Assembly: GCF_900205965.1 (NCBI RefSeq) | Contig: NZ_OAOF01000012.1 | Location: forward strand, 1 to 64,000 | Source of the DNA: Lacrimispora amygdalina | GTDB lineage: Bacteria; Bacillota; Clostridia; Lachnospirales; Lachnospiraceae | DNA length: 64,000 bases | Reading direction: 5' to 3' | Part shown: positions 1 to 8,388 of the stretch, piece after piece | Position numbering within the stretch: the first letter of the stretch is position 1 | Layout of the letters: every line of letters starts with the position of its first letter | The notes under the pieces: model-generated | Told to the model about the DNA's origin: nothing | Databases searched by the model: none | What the model saw: only the letters and a program-made list of their open reading frames with translations | Position numbers and translations under genes: made by a program

Positions 1-107
1 TACCACCAGCCAGTACTGTTCTGCTGCCACTGACCTGCATATGCAACTGTTGCTGCTCCTAAGGCAAGCGCAGCTGTAATTAACATTAATAATATTTTCT
101 TTTTCAT
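1..107 (-). CDS. Cell-wall-binding repeat protein, N-terminal part (cut by window edge)
   Basis: The minus strand encodes a start codon, a lysine-rich signal peptide ending in an AYA-type cleavage site, and the beginning of a choline-binding-type repeat (GQWQQNSTGWWY). The rest lies outside the window. The encoded start is nearly the same as that of the complete gene at 7007-7795, so the two are paralogues. Such proteins are exported and bind the cell wall through aromatic repeats. GGTGG lies upstream of the start as a ribosome binding site. The downstream domain, and hence the function, cannot be seen. Confidence 0.8.
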   Translation of the reverse strand, partial: MKKKILLMLITAALALGAATVAYAGQWQQNSTGWW

Positions 108-292
108 ACTATCCACCTCGATAATTAAATTAGTCTGTATTAATCAATTATAACGAATAAATTAGGAAATAAGTATTTACACCATTCTACACGCTCATTT
201 ACCATATAGCCCTCTGGAATTATTGTATTTAGTATTTCTAATACATTTCCTCTCCTTTAAATCAAGAAATTAATTCACTCTTCAAAAAATTA

Positions 293-1078
293 TTATTCTT
301 TTTCATTAATCATTTTTGTATCTTTATTTAAAATACCGTTTAAATTTAATGGGAAACTATATTGGGACTCAAAAGAAATCGGCCACGCTTTTATATCTAA
401 AATATTTTTCATTGTAAAATCCAACTTATATGCCACATCTTCAAATCCTGTTTTATCTAAGATAACTATTTCTTCAGAATCAACATATTCAAATTCAGCA
501 GTTCTTCTCCTGAAGTCATGTAATTTAGATGCTTCATAAAATCTTTCATAGCAATCATAAGCCGATTCTCTGTCTCCTGCTCCCTCATAATATTTTCCCT
601 CAAGATATGAATAGATCGGTGCTGCAGCACTCAATAATTCAGCCAAGAAACGTAATATTCCTAAAAATATGATTCCAAAAAGTTTCAAGAAGAACATTAG
701 AAAACTGATAATAAATGGTGGATTTCTTTTGAATCTACGCTTGTTATCTTTCTTTAGTTCATCTTTCGTCATTACTGTACGTAATTTTTCATTCCATTCT
801 TCATATTCTTTTCTACATCTTTTTTCGAATTCAGGATACCATATTTGTATTTCCTTCTTCGCTTCTTTCATCTTCTTTTTATATAATTTCTTGTATGCAC
901 GTTCCTCCTTTTTATCATATTGTTCAATCTTGTTTTCTGGAAAAGAAGGCATTTCTTCCGGCCCTGGATACCTACCTTCTTCAAATTCAAGTTCAGGAAT
1001 AATAAAGAATTTACCAAGATCATCTATAGCCCAATAATCTGTTATCATTACAACTTCAACTTCTTTAACTTCGCTCAT
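293..1078 (-). CDS. Membrane protein of unknown function
   Basis: About 261 residues. I place the start at the ATG preceded by GGAGGAAAT, giving MSEVKEVEVV; an upstream in-frame ATG lacks such a site. The N-terminal half is highly charged (lysine/glutamate, likely coiled coil), followed by a lysine/arginine-rich stretch and one or two hydrophobic segments near residues 125-155 (PPFIISFLMFFLKLFGIIF). A cytosolic C-terminal part with YEGAGDRESAYDCYERF could form a short helical-repeat hairpin. No family was recognised. It stands alone, with the decayed cell-wall-binding gene upstream and the partial one downstream. Confidence 0.7.
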   Translation of the reverse strand: MSEVKEVEVVMITDYWAIDDLGKFFIIPELEFEEGRYPGPEEMPSFPENKIEQYDKKEERAYKKLYKKKMKEAKKEIQIWYPEFEKRCRKEYEEWNEKLRTVMTKDELKKDNKRRFKRNPPFIISFLMFFLKLFGIIFLGILRFLAELLSAAAPIYSYLEGKYYEGAGDRESAYDCYERFYEASKLHDFRRRTAEFEYVDSEEIVILDKTGFEDVAYKLDFTMKNILDIKAWPISFESQYSFPLNLNGILNKDTKMINEKE

Positions 1079-1198
1079 ATTTCCTCCAATTTTGTTTTTA
1101 TGCTTTGCTTTCAAATGAGCTTCAAATAATGCAATAATAGATTATCCAATATATTTATCTCATGAACACTTGTAATTTTACTGGATAAACTATCCTAG

Positions 1199-1383
1199 AG
1201 AAGTCTGAATCTATAGCTACCATTAATTCAGTTCCACCCGGCAGCAATAACATCCGTCATCATTCTTATACTACCAATCTACAGAATCTTGTTTCCATAT
1301 TCCAGCGAATACTGGCAATGTCACACCCGTTGACAACAACAGAGCCAGTCCAATAGACTTTTTCTATACTTTTTCATACTCAT
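1199..1383 (-). pseudogene. Decayed cell-wall-binding repeat protein
   Basis: Reading the minus strand from an ATG with GGAG in front, a lysine-rich start is followed by a frameshift; in the next frame come a hydrophobic signal-like stretch (IGLALLLSTGVTLPVFAG) and a degenerate repeat (IWKQDSVDW, stop, YKNDDG) matching the WQQDSTGWWYQNDNG repeat of the gene at 7007-7795. A frameshift and in-frame stops make it a remnant. It is the third member of this family in the first 8 kb. Confidence 0.65.
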
Positions 1384-1663
1384 ATTCTCCTTATAGATTC
1401 TACCATTTTTTGGTAAATACAAGTTAAGTTTAATGTCTTATACAGGGATTGTCAATTCTTTTGATATTCCGGTCTATAACTAATGTTTAACTCCGGCTAA
1501 CTCTACTCCCAAAATTTAATAAGTCTTAGACAGCATAAAGCTTCAAATTGGTTGTACGTTATGTGCCTGATACACAGTCTTTTAACTAGTTCCTATCACA
1601 CTGATAACAGTCAATTTTAAAGAGAGAATTTATGAAAATAGTGCTTTAAATATGGCATAAAAA

Positions 1664-1683
1664 AAGACTCTCATAGGAGTCTT
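1664..1683 (-). terminator. Rho-independent terminator of the gene at 1740-2525
   Basis: AAGACTC and GAGTCTT form a stem with a short loop; on the minus strand it is followed by a run of seven T. It lies just after the stop codon of the 261-residue gene. Confidence 0.75.
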
Positions 1684-1739
1684 CTTTATATGCTATATTT
1701 AATATTTCTATGGCATTCATAAATTAAATTTGGTTTCTA

Positions 1740-2525
1740 TTAATCCACTAAACTTATCTTATGACTGATATCTGTCAATATATGGTTTACATTTTGACCA
1801 TGGAAGTTTATATTTCCTTCTCCACTAAATCTTTTTTTGTGAATCAATCCTCCTATAGCAAACACAACTGCAAGATTAAAGTTAGTTACCTCTGCACATA
1901 TACTATCGTCTGACTTCCTAAAATAATAAATTCCATCAGTATATATATAGTCGTGAATATCACCTACATTATATATGTCATCCGTTGTTACTGACCCTGT
2001 ATTTCGCAAGTGTCCTACTGTTATGGAATGATTTCCTGATGAAACAAATGTGACACCATATGGGAGCCATAACGTTACTTGATGATTATTATCTTGTATC
2101 CATTTATCTTGAATATTATCCATAGCTCTTGTTAATCTCCATATATTCCATGGCCTTGCTATGATTGGGTCTTTTCCTAGAAGAATCGACTCTTTTGTAG
2201 ATACCCTGTTTTGATCAACTAATTTTCCAAATGTTATTTGTTCTCCATAAAAGTTTTCATATAAATAATTCCCGTACTTCTTTTCCTCATAAGGAAGTAG
2301 ATTATTACTTGAAAACTGAGGAACTTTATGATCATCATGGGTAGATATTGTCTTATAAATAACTTTATTATATTCTAAATCAACCAATTCCTTGATCAGT
2401 AGATATATTGGATGTGTCTCTGCCTCTGTATTTATTTCTAGTAATTCCTCTGCCACAAGGCATATTTTTTTTAATTCCTGCCTCTTTTTATTTTCTTCGA
2501 ATATTCTTTTTATCTTATTGTACAT
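1740..2525 (-). CDS. Protein of unknown function, defence-island context
   Basis: 261 residues, soluble, no signal peptide. The start follows GAGGAATGGTAT. The N-terminal 40 residues are basic and helical. The C-terminal half (about 120-260) is rich in beta-strands and aromatic residues, with well-formed motifs such as SSGNHSITVGHLRNTG, YTDGIYYFRK and NLAVVFAIGGLIHKKRF. It may belong to a domain of unknown function common in Firmicutes (possibly DUF6710, from memory and uncertain). It is 96 bases downstream of the MBL gene on the same strand and could be cotranscribed. No function can be assigned. Confidence 0.65.
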   Translation of the reverse strand: MYNKIKRIFEENKKRQELKKICLVAEELLEINTEAETHPIYLLIKELVDLEYNKVIYKTISTHDDHKVPQFSSNNLLPYEEKKYGNYLYENFYGEQITFGKLVDQNRVSTKESILLGKDPIIARPWNIWRLTRAMDNIQDKWIQDNNHQVTLWLPYGVTFVSSGNHSITVGHLRNTGSVTTDDIYNVGDIHDYIYTDGIYYFRKSDDSICAEVTNFNLAVVFAIGGLIHKKRFSGEGNINFHGQNVNHILTDISHKISLVD

Positions 2526-2621
2526 ATACCATTCCTCTTACTTAAATACAGGAATACGCCATTTACCAGTCTTACCTAATTAACATCGCTATTAAAGTTA
2601 TTTACTTTAGGCATAAGCTGA

Positions 2622-3638
2622 TCACACAATATTACGCTTAGCAGCACCTGTTTGAAATATATCAAAATGCTGATTCTTTAAATCATATGTTATTTTTATA
2701 ATTCCTATTCCATAAGAACCATTAAAGACATCTGCAGTACAAGCCAATTCATCAATATAATTTTTATAATTCTTCAAAACATCTTCATTAGGATTTGACA
2801 TTACGCCACTTCGAATAGTTTTTTTAAAAACCGTTGAAACACCAAATTTAGATCTCATTTTTGGATCTAATAATTTTACTAAGTTTTCTCCACTATGTCC
2901 GCCATGATGCGGAAGTTTTATGTAATGATATACCGACGGGATATCTTCATTTATTCTTTCGTTTATAATTTCTCTTATCGTTTGATTTTCCAAATCTCCA
3001 GTAAATAATAAATTAATCTCTCCCTTTTTGTTTTTAATTTCAACAAGTATTCCAATGCTTAATTTATTAATCTCTTCATCATTTATTTCTTTGCATATTA
3101 TGTCTGTACATGGAGCAATACATTTAATTTTCATCTGAGAGATTAAATCACCTGCATTTTCAAAAGAAATTTCATCAAGTATATTACCCATAGCTTCTGA
3201 TTGGCTAATATTCCATCTTATCTTCCGTCTATAATTTATTTTACCGATTTGATTTTTGATATTATTACAACTTGGAGAATAAATATCTGGTGTATTTAAA
3301 ATTTGGGAGGTGATTATTTTTGTGTTATTATTGCAATATCTTTCTAATATCTTATCAATTCCCAATGTATGATCATCATGAGGGTGCGTCCAGATTAACA
3401 TATCTAATCTAAATTTGGGTGATATTTTTTTTAAATCTTCTAAAATTTGTAACGTATAATTATATTCTTCCTCTTCATAACAATCAATGACTATAGAATA
3501 TAATATTCTTTTATCTGGTATATTACTATGCAAAACCAAAACACAGCTTTCACCTTCAGATGTATAACCTATTGTATAAATAGATATATATAAATCATCA
3601 ATTTCTGTTAGAATAGTTCTTTTTCTATCTCTTACCAT
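2622..3638 (-). CDS. ComEC-like metallo-beta-lactamase-fold hydrolase
   Basis: 338 residues, cytosolic. Residues 85-90 read HPHDDH, the metal-binding HxHxDH signature (H85, H87, D89, H90). Later motifs LLFTGDLE and KLPHHGGHSG are those of the ComEC/Rec2 C-terminal hydrolase branch, which acts on phosphodiesters in nucleic acids. No transmembrane channel domain is present, so it is not a DNA-uptake ComEC; stand-alone proteins of this sort occur in defence loci. The start overlaps the end of the upstream small gene by 14 bases, which implies translational coupling. The substrate is unknown. Confidence 0.85.
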   Translation of the reverse strand: MVRDRKRTILTEIDDLYISIYTIGYTSEGESCVLVLHSNIPDKRILYSIVIDCYEEEEYNYTLQILEDLKKISPKFRLDMLIWTHPHDDHTLGIDKILERYCNNNTKIITSQILNTPDIYSPSCNNIKNQIGKINYRRKIRWNISQSEAMGNILDEISFENAGDLISQMKIKCIAPCTDIICKEINDEEINKLSIGILVEIKNKKGEINLLFTGDLENQTIREIINERINEDIPSVYHYIKLPHHGGHSGENLVKLLDPKMRSKFGVSTVFKKTIRSGVMSNPNEDVLKNYKNYIDELACTADVFNGSYGIGIIKITYDLKNQHFDIFQTGAAKRNIV

Positions 3639-3810
3639 GATTAGAATTCCTGTCCGTAAATTCTATGATATGATTAACATCCAATCTATTTTTTTGACTC
3701 TTTTGAATTCTTTCAAATGTATTAATTTTCTCACTTTGAATAAAGTTATTTTTTGATTTTATTTCATGACTTTTTTTAGACTTTATCGAGAAATCCTTAA
3801 ACTCATTCAT
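3625..3810 (-). CDS. Small basic protein, middle gene of the MBL operon
   Basis: 61 residues from the ATG at 3810, behind GGGAGG. It overlaps the upstream gene by 8 bases and the downstream MBL gene by 14 bases. It is rich in lysine, serine and asparagine (KSKKSHEIKSKNN) and probably partly disordered. The double overlap suggests a real coupled gene. An alternative is that this frame serves only to couple translation of its neighbours. No homologue was recognised. Confidence 0.5.
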   Translation of the reverse strand: MNEFKDFSIKSKKSHEIKSKNNFIQSEKINTFERIQKSQKNRLDVNHIIEFTDRNSNHGKR

Positions 3811-4672
3811 TTTTATTAAAACCTCCCAACACTTTATCTGTTGTACCCACAACTAAATCCGCAGCAAATGAAAGAGTAATATGTTCAATGAAAATTTTAT
3901 AACATATATCATTTAAATCAACAAAACTCTTTTTTATTCTTTGTATAGTTTCTTGTGTATCATCCTCTATTTCAAATCCTTCTAATCTTACATTCATCTT
4001 CAAACTTCCCTGAAAAGCCTGAGTATCCTCGTATTCTCCTCGTTTCACTTCTCTTGAAACATGAACGTCATATTCATCAAAATTAAATAAAGAATCACTT
4101 CTTAAATAAAATCCGTTTGTATTCTTATTTTTTCTAGATAATGCATAAGCAATATCACCGAAAATATTTTTATTAAAACATTGATATAACCGAAACAATG
4201 TTGCACATATTATTCTATCACGTTTATTTATTGTAATTCTATTTATTTCCGTATAAGCATTTTGAATTAAGCAATTCATAATTTCAGAAATCAGATTAAT
4301 CTTTTCATTTAATTTATGAGTACATTTATAGTCAAGTTTTATAATCACGAACATAGTGCTGATTATGATTTGTTCCATTCCATCTTTGGCTGAATACCTA
4401 AGAACGGTTTCCGTTTCTAAAAGCCGCTTTTTTGAGGTAATACTCATTACATAAGAACTTCTATCTTCATAATCATCGATTTCGGACTCATATAATTCAG
4501 TCTTTGCTCTTTTATATATACCTGGTGGAAATAGTTGTGTGAATTCATTGTCAATGTATCTGTTTATTATATCTTCAGTCATCCCGCCTATATCGATTAT
4601 TAGTTCTGTATAATCGTAAATATTGGCTTTTATCTGTTGCTGAGATATTTGATCCTTTCTTGTGTTATACAT
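3803..4672 (-). CDS. Unknown protein, first gene of the MBL three-gene operon
   Basis: 289 residues, start behind GAGGTAGTAAAT. No signal peptide; mostly helical in the centre (about 90-190) with a mixed C-terminal part. The middle contains regularly spaced hydrophobic helices (MEQIIISTMFVIIKL, IMNCLIQNAYTEINRI) but no motif I can name. The gene opens a unit of three overlapping genes, so its product probably works with the MBL-fold enzyme, either as sensor or as inhibitor. That is inference from gene order only. Confidence 0.65.
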   Translation of the reverse strand: MYNTRKDQISQQQIKANIYDYTELIIDIGGMTEDIINRYIDNEFTQLFPPGIYKRAKTELYESEIDDYEDRSSYVMSITSKKRLLETETVLRYSAKDGMEQIIISTMFVIIKLDYKCTHKLNEKINLISEIMNCLIQNAYTEINRITINKRDRIICATLFRLYQCFNKNIFGDIAYALSRKNKNTNGFYLRSDSLFNFDEYDVHVSREVKRGEYEDTQAFQGSLKMNVRLEGFEIEDDTQETIQRIKKSFVDLNDICYKIFIEHITLSFAADLVVGTTDKVLGGFNKNE

Positions 4673-5006
4673 ATTTACTACCTCATTTCTTAACAGTAAT
4701 ATTTCAGTTTTACGGTATGTCTCTCCGAATATCTATAATTATTAGTAGTAGAGATTTCGAACAATTACTATTTATTATATGTAAATGTTAACTTTTTTAT
4801 TAAAATATCTGTACTCTTGTATTCTAGAAAGATTTTTAGTCTATGATATTATGTTTAAACTGGTCAATATACAACAGAATGTCTGCTATAACTAGATACA
4901 TGTATTATAACAGATAAAGTAAGAACCATCAATTAAGAATATAATAGTTGTGCCTCTCGACAGGTTATGCAGCGTTTGCTTAATAGCATTATCCGATAAC
5001 TCAGTC
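4673..5006 (-). promoter_or_regulatory. AT-rich gap upstream of the MBL operon
   Basis: No convincing gene. The segment is very AT-rich and must hold the promoter for the operon starting at 4672, but no consensus could be fixed with confidence. Confidence 0.3.
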
Positions 5007-5558
5007 TTATTTTTTCTTTTCCATTTGTATTTTGGCATAATCCTGGACAGTTTTTATATCTACCTTTTCTCTCTCATTATCATACATTATAAAAATCTGG
5101 TGATAATCAGCTTTTGTTTCCTCCTGCTTTTTGCTGATTATTGTAAATGAGTTCTTTATCATATCCATATATGCTGAGAACTGTTTGTCACTAAGCCCGG
5201 CCGGTATAGGTGCGTAAATATCTGCATTGTCTATATTAAGCCTAAATGCTACACCACTTTCTTTTTCTTCAGTTATATTTTTCCTAACTGATATCTTTGC
5301 AACCATATAAAGCAGACATTTCTTTAATGCATCATAGACTGCCGGCATCATTAACCCGCTAATTAACAAGTTTGTTATATCTGGATTTAAAAAAATGGGT
5401 ATGGAGTCAAGGACTGAGTTTATAATAGACCGATGTTCAAGAAATGCTATGCCTATATCATGTCTACTCAGCATCAATCTTATTTCCTGTTGCTCACTTG
5501 GCCTTAATGGCGCATTTTCTGTTGCAATTGATAATTTATATTTATCATCATATACCAT
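5007..5558 (-). CDS. Protein of unknown function
   Basis: 183 residues; the start lies behind GGAGG with a seven-base spacer. One moderately hydrophobic stretch (NPDITNLLISGLMMPAVYDALKKCL, about residues 57-82) could be membrane-associated, followed by a beta-rich region and a lysine-rich tail. No family was recognised. It is divergent from the AbiH-like gene (starts about 190 bases apart), so the two may share a control region. Confidence 0.6.
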   Translation of the reverse strand: MVYDDKYKLSIATENAPLRPSEQQEIRLMLSRHDIGIAFLEHRSIINSVLDSIPIFLNPDITNLLISGLMMPAVYDALKKCLLYMVAKISVRKNITEEKESGVAFRLNIDNADIYAPIPAGLSDKQFSAYMDMIKNSFTIISKKQEETKADYHQIFIMYDNEREKVDIKTVQDYAKIQMEKKK

Positions 5559-5750
5559 ATAAAAACCTCCACTTTTATATTATCCCTTCATTTTACCATA
5601 TTTTATATAACAATTGATACTAGGAATCCAAGAAAAAGTTTGAAACTTAATAGAAAATTGACTATAATAATACAGTAAATATTTGACTTATATAGAAATC
5701 TTATTATTTTAAATTTAATAATGCTTATCATATAATGGAGGTAAAAATAC

Positions 5751-6944
5751 TTGGGAAAGAATATTCTTATTATCGGGAACGGATTTGATTTATACCACAA
5801 TCTTCCCACTCGTTATACAGACTTTTTAACATTTACTAATGAATGGGAAACTTTCAAATATAAATATGAATCCTATCTCAATCCTAAAACTGGCAAAATA
5901 GAACAGTCCGGATATGATCCAACTGCGCAGTTTCTTGTGCCTCTTGGTTCATATGGCGTACTTACAAATGAATCCATTATAGCGTTTGCTGAACATGCAC
6001 TTTGCTTTGAAGAATCCCATATTCAATATTTAAATGAACATTTAAATTCTAATGTATTGTTACAATACTTCAAAACCACTAATTATCAAAAAGATGGCTG
6101 GATTGATTTTGAAAAAGAAATTGAATACGTCTTAGCGTTTATTGAAAAATATTATAACAGGATATTGCCAAATTCTGTGGGAAAAATATTATCCACAGTC
6201 CTACAACCTACTGAATGCACCATCTTGAATACTATTACTGCTTATGCACCAGCTCCCTACAAAAATTTAAACACCGGACTTATCACTCTTTTTGATATAT
6301 ATCCAGAAGATTTAAAAAAGCAAAAAACAGCTTTACTTGAATCACTAAAGCAAGAACTAGATATATTAAATAAATGTCTGGGCATTTATCTGGATGAATT
6401 TGTTGGGCGGCTAAAATGTTCAACATATTCAGAGCAAATAAAAGAGTTATCTGAAGTGTATCTACTCAATTTTAATTACACATATACTTACAAAACCGTT
6501 TATGGAGGAAGGAAACTGTCAGAAATACACTACATACATGGATGCCTTGGAGAGAAAAATTTAGTTTTGGGAATCTCTGATAACTTTACCGATAATTTGG
6601 ACTATGTCTATTTTCAAAAGTACTTCCAGCGAATACAAAAAAGAACCGGAAATGCATACCGGCATTGGTTAAATGAGACAACTAACAGTATTGACGATAC
6701 CTCTAGTACAGTCTATATTATGGGCCATTCTTTAGATATAACGGACAAAGGTATATTACAATTCTTCTTTTTAAGCCACTATGTAGAAAAAATAGTTATT
6801 TTCTACCACAATCAATCATCTTATGAAAACGAAATAATTAATCTTGTAAAAATGTTTGGTCAAGATTATATTATTGAGCAAACAGCATTTGAGAGAATAA
6901 AATTTAAGAAATTAGGACCTGCGGTTGAAGGATGTGTAAGATAG
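5751..6944 (+). CDS. abiH: AbiH-like abortive infection protein
   Basis: 397 residues. The N-terminus IIGNGFDLYHNLPTRYTDF (residues 7-25) is the hallmark of the AbiH family, whose Lactococcus founder gives phage abortive infection; the mechanism is not well defined. Later motifs LLNFNYTYTY and IHYIHG, and MGHSLDITDKGIL near the C-terminus, also fit that family, and the length is usual. The start is TTG, fixed by GGAGG eight bases upstream. It is encoded opposite to its neighbours in a defence-like island and ends in a terminator shared with the next gene. Confidence 0.85.
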   Translation: MGKNILIIGNGFDLYHNLPTRYTDFLTFTNEWETFKYKYESYLNPKTGKIEQSGYDPTAQFLVPLGSYGVLTNESIIAFAEHALCFEESHIQYLNEHLNSNVLLQYFKTTNYQKDGWIDFEKEIEYVLAFIEKYYNRILPNSVGKILSTVLQPTECTILNTITAYAPAPYKNLNTGLITLFDIYPEDLKKQKTALLESLKQELDILNKCLGIYLDEFVGRLKCSTYSEQIKELSEVYLLNFNYTYTYKTVYGGRKLSEIHYIHGCLGEKNLVLGISDNFTDNLDYVYFQKYFQRIQKRTGNAYRHWLNETTNSIDDTSSTVYIMGHSLDITDKGILQFFFLSHYVEKIVIFYHNQSSYENEIINLVKMFGQDYIIEQTAFERIKFKKLGPAVEGCVR

Positions 6945-6961
6945 AAACAGTATATAAATAA

Positions 6962-6995
6962 GGCCCATGGATTAAGCTATTCCATGGGTCTTTAT
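6962..6995. terminator. Bidirectional terminator between abiH and the cell-wall-binding gene
   Basis: GGCCCATGGA and TCCATGGGTC form a ten-pair stem with a nine-base loop, followed by T-rich sequence on the plus strand and, on the minus strand, by TTATTTATA. It serves the converging genes on both sides. Confidence 0.8.
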
Positions 6996-7006
6996 TCGTC
7001 ATATAA

Positions 7007-7795
7007 TTAGTATCCCTGTATCGACTCTAATGTATATCCAAAGAAACTATCCTTATTTGGGATAAACGTTGCAATGACGGATCCTCCTGTATTTAATTCT
7101 TCCACATTAAATTCTGTTTTGTAACTTCCACTGACAATTAATTTACCATCTTTCATTTTAAAATTTGTTAGAGATGGAGTTGAAACGCCTTCACCATCAG
7201 CTCCAGTAATAATGATTTTGTCTCCTTTGAAAGTAATAAAAGAATCCTGCACTAGTGCTGTTTCGCTAAGCTTCTTCCCATACATATCTGCAAGATGATC
7301 TAATGCCTCAGCTTTATCAAATGAACGTCCAAACTCATTTGCCTCTACATTTTGTATAATCGCATTTTTTTCATAGGTATTATTTAAATGCCAATCAAGT
7401 AAGTTTGATAAATCAGCATCTAAAAATGAGGAGGTATGTACCAAAAATTCTTTTTTGTCAAATGTGTCTAAATAAATAATTGGAGACAACAGAGTTTCCA
7501 TCACTTGTTTTTGTTCGGTTGTAATCTTCAGACCCTGAACTACTCCATTTACTACCCACTGGCCCTCACTGTTTAAAGTATATCCTTCAACATTCGTGTT
7601 TGCAGCCATGTAACCATTATCAGAAAAATAATAACACTTACCATCAATCCAGGTCCAACCAGTAGCATAACTCCCATTATCATTTTGATACCACCAACCA
7701 GTACTATCCTGCTGCCACTGTGAACCGTATGCCGCCGTCGCTGCTCCAAAAGTCATCACTGCTGACACAGCTAACATCAATAATTTCTTTTTCAT
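7007..7795 (-). CDS. Secreted cell-wall-binding repeat protein
   Basis: 262 residues. A signal peptide (about 1-25, AAYG) precedes two or three choline-binding-type repeats (WYQNDNGSYATGWTWIDGKCYYF, about residues 34-58, then NTNVEGYTLNSEGQWVVNG). The C-terminal 170 residues form a separate, unrecognised domain, apparently helical then beta-rich. The protein should be exported and held on the wall by its aromatic repeats. GAGGAGG precedes the start. The N-terminal half is shared with the partial gene at 1-107 and the remnant near 1.3 kb. Confidence 0.8.
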   Translation of the reverse strand: MKKKLLMLAVSAVMTFGAATAAYGSQWQQDSTGWWYQNDNGSYATGWTWIDGKCYYFSDNGYMAANTNVEGYTLNSEGQWVVNGVVQGLKITTEQKQVMETLLSPIIYLDTFDKKEFLVHTSSFLDADLSNLLDWHLNNTYEKNAIIQNVEANEFGRSFDKAEALDHLADMYGKKLSETALVQDSFITFKGDKIIITGADGEGVSTPSLTNFKMKDGKLIVSGSYKTEFNVEELNTGGSVIATFIPNKDSFFGYTLESIQGY

Positions 7796-8039
7796 ACTGA
7801 CCTCCTCACTTATTAATTAATCCAATATATATTATAACTGTTTTCGATGAAACAGCAAGTATTTGTTAGTTAAATGGGTTAGAGGCCCTATATTTGCTTC
7901 TTTGGTTGTTCCTTCACTTAATATGGCTTCTTAAAAAGTCAGGGATCATAGCTTATCAATAAATATTTTAAATTTATTTATCCAAAGTCAAAATTCCTAT
8001 CATACTGTTTACAAATCAAACATAGCAAAGGAGAATAAT

Positions 8040-8231
8040 ATGTTAAAAATTATGATTGGAATACTAATAATCTGCGCCACTGCCTTCTTCGTTAGTCTGT
8101 TCACACTTATCAAAGCATTTCAGAATGAGGATGCTGACAAAAAGCAAAAAGCTGTCTCTGGCTTTATAATCACTCTACCAGTAGCATTTTTAGATTTAAT
8201 TTGTATAGTAATTAACATCATTTTTTATTAA
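8040..8231 (+). CDS. Orphan pilin-like (VirB2-type) small membrane protein
   Basis: 63 residues with two membrane segments separated by LIKAFQNEDADKKQKAV. That connecting loop matches the loops of the three pilin-like proteins in the transfer cluster (LVLAFKNEDADSKSRAM, LILAFKDDNPEAKSRGV, MFIYAFKSEDGAMK). It lacks their signal peptides, the first hydrophobic segment taking that place. AAAGGAG precedes the ATG. It lies 34 kb from the cluster on the opposite strand and ends in its own terminator. It may be a spare subunit or a regulator; inference. Confidence 0.7.
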   Translation: MLKIMIGILIICATAFFVSLFTLIKAFQNEDADKKQKAVSGFIITLPVAFLDLICIVINIIFY

Positions 8232-8314
8232 ATCAATTGTTCCAAAGTCAAAGTTTTTTATACTAATATGTTTATGTAATAAGTGCCAACCCTTATTGAA
8301 GTAACAATACAGAA

Positions 8315-8355
8315 GCTGCAGTAACCCAAATGGTTACTGTGGCTTTAACATTTTT
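8315..8355 (+). terminator. Terminator after the orphan pilin-like gene
   Basis: GCTGCAGTAACC and GGTTACTGTGGC form a twelve-pair stem with G-T pairs and a loop of five bases, followed by TTTAACATTTTT on the plus strand. Confidence 0.7.
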
Positions 8356-8388
8356 AACCTACATTTCCTTTGCCATTTACTTTTCTAA

